From Gamsiella multidivaricata (Eukaryota; Mortierellomycota; Mortierellomycetes; Mortierellales; Mortierellaceae), in NCBI RefSeq assembly GCF_025024155.1, contig NW_026251764.1, forward strand, positions 124,001-188,000: 64,000 bases of DNA, given 5' to 3'. Under the pieces are notes generated by a model. It was not told the origin of the DNA. It saw only the letters and a list, made by a program, of their open reading frames with translations, and made no database searches. The translations under genes were made by a program, and so were the position numbers. Each line of letters opens with the position of its first letter. The stretch's first letter is position 1. Shown here in pieces: positions 49,043 to 59,801 of the stretch.

Positions 49043-51196
49043 TTACGGATCACCAAGCACACGAATCACACATCGCGCTGCTTTTCGGTGGCTCGCATTA
49101 TTGTCTCTAAGCATCTCGAACACCTTGGTCTTCAAAGTCTCTCCTTCCTTAGACTTGAACGACTCGACAGCATCACGCTCGATGGAAGAACTCCTCTCTC
49201 GCGAGCCGTACCTCTTGGCGATTTTCTTGCACATCTTCTGCTTGATCTCCTCTGCCAAATCCTGTGCGTCCTTTTGGTTCTTGTCAAGGGAAAACTGAAT
49301 CTTGTCCTCGTCCATGACCGAAGCAATCAATCGTACATAGCGTCGCCTGGCCTGACTTGCATCCGTGTCCTCCACAGGTGGATACAGTGGTGATCGCTCC
49401 TTCACATACACTGATTCTTGCTCCAGCTTATCAACTTGCGCCTTTGAAAGAACGCCGACTTTGCAAAAACAATGCCTCACCATCAAGGCCTTGACATGCG
49501 ACCACGCGTACGGAATAAGTGACCATGCATCGCCGTTGGATATCTTCTCCCCAGTGGCATACTCCTTTGTAACTGATTTGTTGCTGAGCATCTCGAGGTA
49601 GTGTCGTTTAAATGCGCTAATTATTCCTGCGTCCAAAGGTTGGGTAACGGATGTCGAATTGGGTGGCAGGCGCTCAACCCGAAGATGCTTCCATATCTCT
49701 CCTGCAAGTGGGTCCTTGCCTCCAGACTTGCCGTGTGCTCCACATGAGTCGATAAGCAGAAGACTCTTGTTGGTGAGGCTCTCGTCGAGCGAATGAAGCC
49801 ATTGCTTGAAAAGATCCAGGGTCATGTATCCCTTTTCATGTCTCATCGAGGCAATAGGGACCTCAGGCAATGGTCGGATACCTCGAGCAAGGTGCTCGCC
49901 TACAATATCAAGCAATTAGACATAATCATTAGTTCCTTTTCATGTTAAATAAGTCCTCTATTAAATTTAGTACAAAACACGGGGTTTTTGTATCCTTACC
50001 AAGAACTTGCGGCCTCAAAGCCGTTACGTCTGCACGGTCAAGCGAAGATCCAGAGGCGTTGACACAGAAGAGAATCGACACGCGAGATTTCCCCCGCTCT
50101 GGTTTGGCACCACTCTTAAACTCCGCCGTAGTGTACGAGTGAGTGGAGAGCTCCCTGAGGTACATGCCAGTCTCATCGCAATTGTAGATGTCGTCGGGTG
50201 CAACAGCAGCAGAGTCAAGGGGTCAAGGGCAGTGGTCAAGTAGGAATGCGTAGAAATGAATGCTGTTTAATGATCGTAAGTAGGGTCTATATATACATGT
50301 CTGGGGCCTATTGTACAGTGTCGTAGTGGAGTTGTCATGATGCCGGGCTCCCATCCTGGCTCTGTGTGTCGTAACCGTGCAGCTTGGTAACCGAGTGGTA
50401 ATCCTGTTGCATCGGGCTTAAAGTCAGCGCATATGTTGCGGATCTCGTTCATCCTTTCTGCGATGGCATCTTTGTCGACAGATCCCGCTTCTCCTCTGAG
50501 ACTGCAGTAGGCGACACCGTACTCCTGCGTCATCCTCGAACGCCACGATGTCGTAAAAGAGATGGTGCGACCATGAGGGATATCATTGAAGTCACCAATA
50601 TCGTCCGCAATGTCGTCCGCAAGAATGTGAAGAACGGAATCGGCTGCGACTTGGAGCTGTAGACCACTGACAACGCCGTTGCTCTTCCGAACCTCTAGTA
50701 GCCACCCAAGGACAGTCTTGTCCATTATGTGTCGTATCAAGTCGACTGGATTGCTGGAGAGTATGCATTTGTCGCCTCGACCATGCGCCACATCAAACCG
50801 AATCTTGTCAAAGTCCTTGTCCCACTGCGCGATCGACTTCCTATAGACGGGGCGGTGTACGAACTGGTGAAAATTGCCAGCTGTGACCTTCACATCGGTC
50901 CTCTTGAGGTAGCGAAAGATCTCGACCAACTCCATCCGATGCCTTAGACTACATCCTCCACCTCTCTCACCACTACGGCGTTTCGGATCGGCAGGTTTTT
51001 GAGGTTGTTGATCGACGGCTTGGTCAGTGCTAGCCCGAGCTTTAGCCAACAGTGAGTAGTAGTCCAGCACCTGCGCTTCCTCCGGTAGTGCCGAGGTGCC
51101 ATTCTTGAGCTGGTTGACCATAGATGTGGTGTCTGAGAGGGGGGAGCCCCGTGGACGCGTATCGGTTATAATACGAGGTGTCTTGTTTTTTGGCAT
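49043..51196 (-). pseudogene. pogo-family transposase, disrupted by a 213-bp insertion
   Basis: Starts at an ATG (MPKNKTPRIIT). Coding parts are 51196-50412, 50193-50000 and 49899-49043. The last two are joined by a normal intron (donor GTAAGG at 49999, acceptor TTGTAG), and the first two are separated by an inserted element. Without the insertion the frame closes at 611 codons with no other break. Visible parts are an N-terminal basic region and a CENP-B/HTH-type segment (RMTQEYGVAYCSL, GEAGSVDKDAIAERM). The DDE_1 catalytic core shows first D in YNCDETGMYL, second in LLLIDSCGAHGK and third in NSTSVTQPLDAGI. As it stands the protein stops inside the insertion, before the catalytic domain, so this copy should be non-autonomous. 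Confidence 0.88.
50199..50411. mobile_element. 213-bp non-autonomous insertion inside the transposase gene
   Basis: The insertion begins TGCAACAG and ends CTGTTGCA, an 8-bp perfect inverted repeat. It is flanked by TCGGG on both sides (50194-50198 and 50412-50416), a 5-bp target-site duplication. Removing the insertion and one TCGGG copy restores the conserved pogo motif around PDDIYNCDETG in frame. No GT..AG borders coincide with the ends, so it is not a clean intron. Interior sequence shows no coding potential of its own. Confidence 0.8.
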
Positions 51197-51291
51197 ATGG
51201 AAAAGTGAGAGGGAAAAGTGACAGAGTGATTGCATGTTGTAAGCATGACATATCTTTGCGAGGATATAAGGTAAGGTCAGGTGCCATGTGG

Positions 51292-51377
51292 ACTGAATAA
51301 CACCCCTTATATTTTCAATTCAGTGCGAAAAGGCCCACATTTACTATGAAAATTGGGCCTTTTCGTAAAAAGGAGTG
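51292..51377 (-). repeat. Right terminal inverted repeat of the pogo element
   Basis: Reverse complement of the left end with one substitution, which weakens the outer stem of the internal palindrome by one base pair. Confidence 0.93.
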
Positions 51378-51537
51378 TAGTCCTTTGTAGAGAAGGTGTG
51401 ACTGGCGTCAATGTCACGGACGCTATTTACTTTTGCGTTTTACAGTATTCTTTTTGTGGGGGTCAATTCAAATGTTCGAATTAACTTTTATCATCGATTT
51501 CACTATCAAAATGATGACAAAAACCAGATTCGACTGT

Positions 51538-51693
51538 AAATAGCGGGTAAAACATAGTCAGCTTAAAAAAGGAAGTCTGTTAAGGGTATTTATATGTGAT
51601 TATTAGTTTATTACTATTATTATTAGCGAGCTCGCATATAAATACCCTTAATAAACTTCCTCTTTTAAGCTGACTATGTTTTACCCACTATTT
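51538..51693. repeat. MITE-like hairpin, 62-bp arms
   Basis: Arms 51538-51599 and 51632-51693 are reverse complements at 57 of 62 positions, with a 32-nt A/T-rich loop. All five differences are transitions. The arms read through TAGCGGGTAAAACATAGTC and end in TATTTATATG. It lies 160 bp to the right of the pogo element and has no coding potential. Confidence 0.85.
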
Positions 51694-51802
51694 TCTCTCA
51701 GCCTCTTTACAATGATTTACCAAAAAAGGAAACAGCATGTTTCCACTATATCATTTAGAGAGGTTTGGGCCCAACTCCTCTATAGTGATTCGACTAAAAA
51801 AG

Positions 51803-51830
51803 GTAGTGAAGCTTTTTCACCACTATCGAC
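51803..51830 (-). repeat. Right copy of 28-bp inverted repeat flanking the island
   Basis: Inverted partner of 48764-48791, with 3 differences in 28 nt. Confidence 0.6.
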
Positions 51831-52340
51831 GGGTGACTATTCATTTGACGCTTGCAAGGGGGTGCGCAGCTTCTGCTTGGCTCAGCCGATAATAAAATAA
51901 AAGAACACAATGCCAGATATGATGAAGATGAAAATGACCTTGGCATTGGCGGAAGCAGGGGGAAGAATGCTGGCAAAGAAGCACATTGTTTACCTTGTAG
52001 CTCTGTGGCATTATGGCATTGACCATGGCATCGTAGCCTTGTTAGCCTTGTTAGCCCCTTTGGCCCTTTTGGATTCGTGGTATTGACAATCGATCGAATG
52101 TGTCCGTCCTCCTGCTTTGCGCCTCTGCTTTGTGCTTCTACTTGTTGCATACACATGTACTGCATGCAGCGCGAACTGCCCCAGACCATTAGATGCCTTT
52201 GCCTGTCTGGTCGCAGAACCCGCCCGAGGCTGCAAAGTAAAATGCAATAGAATAGTTTGCACATGGACCATGATGAAAAATGACTATAGTCGCGTTTTTA
52301 TTTTGTACGCGCCTACTGGCCGTACATTTAATAGGCGAGT
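51831..52340. other. Right flank of the repeat island
   Basis: About 500 bp downstream of the mannose-6-phosphate isomerase gene. A minus-strand open frame of 156 codons spans it but resembles no family. It contains a short repeated CCTTGTTAGC (52037-52057). I do not support a gene here. Confidence 0.4.
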
Positions 52341-54030
52341 TTAGTGATGGTAATGATCCCGCTTGTCTGGCTTGACCGAGAAGGCCGTATAGATCGTCAC
52401 TCCGTCTTCCGATGACGCTTCAATCGAGAATGGTGTATTGGCTCCGACAAAGAACACGTTTCCGGCTTCAACAGGGACCTCGACGATCTCCGGATCAGTC
52501 TCATGGTGCCTCTCGGACCGAATCACTCCCTTGCCCTTGGTCACAATCACGACACTAGGGCCCTCAGCTCCACGCAACCGTTCCTTCTCCTTGTCATGGT
52601 TCAGTGTTGTCAGAATCACCGAGAATTCTTCGATTGGAGGGTCGTACATGAGTGAGTGACCTGTGGGTGTACAGAGTACGCCTGTGAGAAGCTGCTCGGT
52701 GCTGGATTTTGCTTGGTAGGTCAGCATCTGGGTCAGGACCTCAACGTCCTTGAACTTGGGGGTCAGTCCTGCCCGGACGACGTTGTCGCTGGCAGCCATG
52801 CACTCCACACAATCTGCGCACGCATAAGCATAGAGTTTTCGTTAGTTCTTGTTTTTCTCAATGGCCAAGGTTAAAAATAACCCAGAGAGCATCTCATTCA
52901 ACACCCAAAGAAATAAATACGATAGATGCAAAAACGCATCCACTTACCTCCACTTAAATATGCATGTGGCTCGTTAGCAGCCAAGAAGATGGCCTGACCA
53001 GGCTGCAGGACCACATAGTTGAGGAAGAACAAACAGAACACACCCACATCGTCCGGGAACTGCGAATGGGTCCTCAACAACAACTCTTCGATTGAATGAC
53101 GCGGGTACTGCTGCGCGTCGCCCAAACGGTTGATCAACTGGTCAAGTTCCTGCTTCACCTTGGCCGGATCTGCGGTCATGACGACGCTGTACAATGCCCT
53201 TAATGCCTGTCGTCCTTCCTTGATACCCTTGATTCCTTCGATTCCTTTGGATCGCGTCACGCCGTCTTGAAAGTCCTTGGCATTGTTATCGCCGACAAGA
53301 GCCCGCAACTCGGGCCATTGGTCCAGGGCGGCGGAGATTTCGTCAAGGGGCCTGAATCCGCAAAGGGCTTCGAACTCTGTAAGTGCGATGGCCATCTCAG
53401 GCTTGTGGTTGTCGTCTTTGTAGATGTCCGGGTGGGCCGAAAAGAGCTTTTCCGCGAGCTCCTTGTCGGGGTGGGCTTGGATCGAGAGGGCCTTGTTGAT
53501 GGAGAGGACCTTGAAGAGGAAGGGGAGGTGGCCATGGTATCTTTCGTGGAAGAATGGCGTCAGGAGTTGGGGGTTGGATTTCAGGACGGACTCGAGGGTC
53601 TTGTCGGACTGGTGGACGGTTGAGGGACCACTGGAGTGGGTTCCCATCCAAAGCTGTTACAGGTAGATCAAACGATTTAGTTAGATGACGCGATGTTTAG
53701 TGTGATGCCATCCCATGGTCCTTATCGCCTTCACATCTTTTGTGAAGGAGCATTGGTAAATGTCCTTTCGGGCGTGAGAAAAATCAACGCGTTTCTTGAT
53801 GTCGAGGATGGAGTGTGTGCCTCGCTGGCTTGATTGAGGTCCCAGGACGAGACATGATACATCGGTATCTGGATAGTCCATACCTCAGCATAAGGACGGT
53901 TCTCGTCAACGACGAATCCGGGCGAGGACGAGGCGAACTTTGCGACCTTTGAGGCTGATCCAACCTTGCCCCAGTCGTAGGATTGGGCCTTGCAGTCGAG
54001 ACGAAAGATAGGGGGCTGTGTGGCGACCAT
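52341..54030 (-). CDS. PMI40: Mannose-6-phosphate isomerase (type I)
   Basis: Three exons (54030-53884, 53653-52948, 52813-52341) encode 441 residues, similar to yeast Pmi40. N-terminal YDWGKVGS and ENRPYAE|LWMGTH carry the start of the cupin metal site. IQAHPDKELAEKL has the zinc-binding Gln and His, HKPEMAIALTEFEALCGF has the zinc-binding Glu, and the NEPHAYLSG|DCVECMAASDNVVRAGLTPKF block carries the last zinc-ligand histidine and the catalytic arginine. The enzyme interconverts fructose 6-phosphate and mannose 6-phosphate in the cytosol and so supplies GDP-mannose for glycoprotein and cell-wall mannan. It is divergently transcribed from CHS5 with 393 bp between start codons. Its third exon begins after a GCGCAG acceptor. 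Confidence 0.96.
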
Positions 54031-54423
54031 TGTGTCTGAGTGGGTCAGTGTTATCGAGAACGAGGTGAAGGATGAGGAGTGAAGAAGAGACTCAGGGAAA
54101 AAGTGAATGAAGAGAGTTGTGGGAATGAAGAAAAGAGAGAGGGAGAGAGAAGGAGAAAGTGTTGTGTGTGTAGATAACCATGTCAATCGTGCCTGGTTTC
54201 TATTTTGGGCCGCAGGGCGAACACGACGTGGAGGAATGGCCCATCATCTCATCTCATCCTTCTTTCGTCAACTACAGCCCTTTTCATCCACAGGACGCAT
54301 CCACACATACATCGCATACATCCCCCCAGGAAGAAGGACCGCCCGACCAGGAGACTCTCTCAGGCATACACTGGACAACAGACAACATACACACACATAC
54401 CCTCATCACCATCAAACTAGACT

Positions 54424-55317
54424 ATGATGACTGCTGCTACTGAGGACACACACACTTCGCCCGCCACCGCCACCGGCCCTGCCTCGGCTTCGAAACAAAA
54501 CTCGTCTATTCGCTTCACGGTTGGAAAGGTCGACGCAGGTATGACCATCCTGCTGACAGAAGACCATCATCTCATCGAGTTCCCTTCCTTGCTGCTGCCC
54601 AAGGGCGTCTCTGCTGGCTCCGTCGTCAACATCTCCGTCAACCGCGATCTCGACGAGGAGCACCACCGTCGCAACGAGTTCTGGGCACTTCAGGACGAGA
54701 TCCTCGACCAGTTTGGCAAGAACCCACCCAAAACACCGACTCTGCACGTCAAGGCGCTCACGCAATCGACCTGCATACTCGAGTGGGACTCCCTGGTTCT
54801 GAACCAGGCCAGTCTGCGCTCATTGGACGTCTATAAGAACGGTGTCAAGCAAGGCCACTCGATCGCAAACCCGTTCCATACGAACCAATACAAGCTGCAG
54901 GGACTGGAGATCGACCACGAGTACAGCTTCTACATCGAAATCAAGACCTCGGCGGGAACGCTTCGAAGCAACGAGGTGAAAGCCAGGACCCACACGCTCG
55001 AGAACCTCACAGGAACCAACATTTGCTTCGGTGTCTTTGAATCCGAGGCCGCGCTGGAGGAGTGTAAGAAGCTGATTGTTGAGATTGGAGGCACCTGGAC
55101 AGAGGAGGTCGGCATCGAGACGACACATTTGCTGTGTCATGTTCAGGGAGGATACAACTATGAGGCTGCATTGCAGCAGTCCATCCCGATTGTAAAGCCT
55201 GAATGGCTCAAGGCCTGTGTCGAGCACAAGAAGCTGCAGGCAGCATTGCCCTATTACCTCGTGCAGCCCAGCAGCAATGGCATCTCCAGTCACCCAGAGA
55301 CCCCAGTACAAGATTAG
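54424..55317 (+). CDS. CHS5: Chs5-like exomer component (FN3 + BRCT)
   Basis: An intronless frame of 297 residues. The N-terminal dimerisation segment (FTVGKVDAGMTILLTEDHHL, IEFPSLLLPKG) is followed by a helix (FWALQDEILDQFGKNPP). A fibronectin-III domain covers about residues 100-190 (PTLHVKALTQSTCILEWD, EYSFYIEIKTSAGTLRSNEV). A BRCT domain covers about 195-285 (ICFGVFESEAALEECKKLI, IVKPEWLKACVEHKKL). This FN3-BRCT order is specific to Chs5/Cfr1, the scaffold of the exomer coat. Exomer exports chitin synthases and other cargo from the trans-Golgi network. Yeast homologues are roughly twice as long because of a low-complexity C-terminal tail. That tail is absent here: the stop follows shortly after the BRCT domain. 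Confidence 0.93.
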   Translation: MMTAATEDTHTSPATATGPASASKQNSSIRFTVGKVDAGMTILLTEDHHLIEFPSLLLPKGVSAGSVVNISVNRDLDEEHHRRNEFWALQDEILDQFGKNPPKTPTLHVKALTQSTCILEWDSLVLNQASLRSLDVYKNGVKQGHSIANPFHTNQYKLQGLEIDHEYSFYIEIKTSAGTLRSNEVKARTHTLENLTGTNICFGVFESEAALEECKKLIVEIGGTWTEEVGIETTHLLCHVQGGYNYEAALQQSIPIVKPEWLKACVEHKKLQAALPYYLVQPSSNGISSHPETPVQD

Positions 55318-55828
55318 AGAGGTCATCCATCAGGAAGGAAGGCTAATAAAAGTGAGACTATCATGTGATCTTACGGCGTTTTGGCATGGAGAGTGAGAGT
55401 TGTGGAGTACTTTGGGTCAATCGAGGGTGTCCTGGGAGGCGGCACCTTACCACAATAAACGGGCACCTGTACATTCTTATCGACTGCGGTTCGTTTTTTT
55501 TTTTTCGTCATTCAACGCTCATAGGGTTATTTTTTTAGACAGGTGTTTTATTGATAAAAGCAACAGTAAGGAAAGAAGGAAAGAAGAAGCCTTTCGCTCT
55601 TAGCTCAAAGAAGACATCTTAAAGCATGCGCATCTCGCTATAGAGGCGCCCCACCAAAGTCTTGTTGTAATATCCAGAACCAAGTAGAGCCATGGATAGA
55701 CGGGGACGACAGCGCAACCGGAGGAGAGGCGGAGGCAGTTGGGTTATTGAAGAAATATAAAAGGTGCAAACAAGACATTAAAAAGACTGAGGAGAGTTTC
55801 AAAAGGAGTGCCATTCTGGTCTGTCCGT
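55318..55828. other. Convergent spacer between CHS5 and histone H3
   Basis: About 510 bp of 3' UTR sequence from both sides. A T-run lies at 55495-55505. No gene is seen. Confidence 0.45.
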
Positions 55829-57129
<1,301 letters not shown>

Positions 57130-59607
57130 ATGGAGGAAGTCACCGAAAACGAGGTCATCCAAATGGAGGATAGCCAAATCGTTGCGCCTGCCACCTCGAC
57201 CCTCATCGAAACCGACGACAAAAGTGCCATCACAGCCCACAGCTCTGAACCCAATCTCCAGGAATCAGCCGTTTTACCCGCCATCACTGCCCCGGCCGAG
57301 GTCGTCACTGGCCCATTTGACGACGAGGATGTCACATTCCACAAGGTATGCACAAGTGGACAGCTATATCCCACATTGGGTCTTGTTTAATACGCGTTGT
57401 ATGTGTATACATGCAATGCGACAGGTGGATTGACATCGGCTCTTGCTGGATAGGCATTGAGAAATTCAATCTCGACAGAGACACCAAAGCAGCTGTCAGT
57501 GCAGGGAACTCTCCCAGATTGGCTCACAGGATTTCATTACACATTGAGTCCTGGCGTCTTTGAGGTTAAGTATCCCAAGATGGTCGTTGTCAATGGAGAA
57601 ACCGAGCAGGAGACCAGGACATTCAGTTTCGGCCATTGGTTCGACAAGTAAGTGTATCTAAAATAAGCCAACACACTGTTCTACTCTACAGGCGCGCACA
57701 GAATCACCTGTCTAACAGCACACATCCCTATCTTGCTCAGCATCCCTCAGGTCAACCAGTTCGCGATCTCAGGATCAGACAACACCATCACATACCGTTC
57801 CACCAAGCCCGCCCATCGTGCCGAGACCAAGATTCGTGAGCATCAAGGATACCTCCCCAACCAGCCCTCGAGCATTTTCCGAACAGATACGAACCAAAGT
57901 GTATTTGCCAGGCTCTTGTCCACAAGTCAGACACAGGGAAAGCCTAGTCTGGAGCCCTGCGGCGCCTCCATTGATGTGATGCCGCCCTTCAATGCGGACG
58001 GTCGGCGTACAATCTACTGTCAGAACTATGCTAACCACGTAGGTGCTTTTTTGCTTTAAGAATGCATGTATATTTAGATACCGAATGGGGCGTTGAAGTG
58101 CATCAAGGTGCTCACATCCTTCAATTTAATAATGCAAATTAGGTTCTGGAACTGAACGCGGACACACTGGAAAAGTGCGGGATTCTCGCTTGGGAGGAAG
58201 TCAACTCTCAGTTTAAGGGATCTCACGCCTCGCCCCACTGCCATTTTGACCCGGTGACGAAGGAATTGATCAACTTCACAATGGAGCATGGATTTCACAG
58301 CACACAGTATCATTTCTTTTCAATCACGGAGAAGGAGCCCCATGGCTCGTTGATTGCCTCAATCACAGCCAAGGCCAGCCACGTCCACTCCTTTGCAGTT
58401 ACGCCCCGGTACATTGTTCTAGTCGTCAGTCCTTTGAACGCCTCCGATGGTGGTGTCAAGTATTCTTGGGGCACTTCGATCTTGGATGCATTTACCTTCA
58501 AGCGTACAGAATCGACCTATTTTTATGTGATTTCGCGCGTTAAGCGTAGACATATCGCAACCTTCAAGTCCGACTCCTTTTTCTTGTAAGTCATCACTAG
58601 AGTCTGCTCCACATCAGTTTTACACGGATGATCCAACAAAAAACGATATAGCGAAAGGAAACATATGATTCACATCTATTTATGTTGTGTTTATTGTTAG
58701 CTTCCATCACGTCAACGCATTCGAGGACGATGCAGATAACGTGTACCTAGATTTTACCATGTACCCAGACGACACGATCGCCCACCAACTCGGACTCTCA
58801 TCCCTCTTTGATCGATCTTCGCCTCCACTACCAAAACCCGAATTCTGTCGGTTTGAGCTGGCGAATGTGCAGACGGAGGCGCAGCGGCTTGAGAACTACC
58901 AGGCCGTGATGGCGACGACAGGACCTGTGGACAAATTGCGCGGCTTCATGCGCCGCGTGAGCATCAACCAGGGCAGCAGCGCCAATTATTCAGTCCCGGA
59001 AAAGAACTCGAATGTGACACCGGTCGCGACTCGCATCCGCAGCACAGTAGGAGTTGAGCTGCCGAGGATTAATCCAATCTACCATGGGCTGGATTACAAG
59101 TACACGTGGGGCATTGGATTGTCGGAGAAGGGCGACGGCGATATGTACGATTGTATCATGAAGCTGCATGTCAAGGGCGATGCTGAGCCCACCATCTGGA
59201 GCCAGGTAAGCAAAGCATCACGCTTCGTTTTTCACTCTGGGGCCACTTTGACCCCCCTTATTCGAGCATTTGTGATACTTACGATGGTCATATCCGATTC
59301 TACCTTTAACTTTGTTATATAGAAAAACTGCTACCCAAGTGAAGCGGTGTTTGTTCCACCACCGGTGTTTGACCAGAACGAGGACGCAGGCGTGGTGATT
59401 TCTGTAGTCTACGACGCCGAGGCCAACCAATCGTTCCTGTTGGTTCTGGATGCGAAGGATTTGACAGAAAAGGCACGGGCAGTTCTTCCCCAGATTGTCC
59501 CACTTTCGTTCACGAACGGTTGCTTCGCCTCCGGCGATATCAATCGAGGCATGCAGGAGGCCCAGGCACCAGGCACTATCAGCGACGATGAGCAGGACGA
59601 CGACTGA
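57130..59607 (+). CDS. Carotenoid cleavage oxygenase family protein, fourth iron-ligand His replaced
   Basis: Six exons (57130-57345, 57454-57647, 57741-58038, 58143-58585, 58701-59205, 59323-59607) encode about 646 residues. An acidic N-terminus precedes the seven-bladed RPE65-like fold: PKQLSVQGTLPDWLTG, FGHWFD, then ASPHCHFDP, HVHSFAVTPRYIVLV and FHHVNAFEDD. The last three supply three of the four iron-binding histidines. Near the C-terminus the family reads (P)xxFHGxF. Here it is VPLSFTNGCF, so the fourth histidine is a threonine. Carotenoid oxygenases split conjugated double bonds using Fe(II) and oxygen; in Mucoromycota they make apocarotenoids and trisporoids. With a 3-His site, catalysis is uncertain. 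Substrate cannot be inferred. Confidence 0.93.
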
Positions 59608-59801
59608 AGAGCTTACCTGTTTTGTTTGGAAAAATACTGTTTCTCATACCCCCTCCCCCTCACTAAAGCTTTGTAAAATGCATTTCATACCATACCATGT
59701 CATGTCATACATATGATAAAAAAAATAAATCGATACTCTACAATGATCTCTATTTGCGATTGTAAGAATCTATGGTGCCAGTTGTTATTCGCCTCCAATC
59801 T
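59608..59801. other. Short convergent 3' spacer
   Basis: 194 bp between the stops of the oxygenase-like gene and PHO13. It contains an AATAAA at 59724-59729. Confidence 0.5.

Larger units (their letters stand above)
48933..51377 (-). mobile_element. pogo-type DNA transposon with 86-bp inverted ends
   Basis: The element is 2445 bp long. Its ends (48933-49018 and 51292-51377) are inverted repeats of 86 bp with a single mismatch (G at 48944 against A's complement on the right). TA dinucleotides flank both sides (48931-48932, 51378-51379), as expected for the Tc1/mariner/pogo superfamily. Each end contains an internal palindrome, GCGAAAAGGCCCA and its complement, separated by 16 nt. One transposase gene lies inside on the minus strand. 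The near-identity of the ends points to a young copy. Confidence 0.93.

Noticed and set aside
50199..50411. tRNA-like A/B box sequences (GGTAACCGAGTGG, GGCTCCCATCC) in the 213-bp insertion, suggesting a SINE.
   Set aside because: The boxes are in the wrong order and only partly match. There is no A-rich tail, and the inverted ends with a 5-bp duplication fit a DNA element better.
51794..52264. A 156-codon minus-strand frame, and a short hydrophobic frame (MCFFASILPP...) inside it.
   Set aside because: Neither matches a known family. The hydrophobic frame ends after 34 residues, and no supporting splice partner was found.
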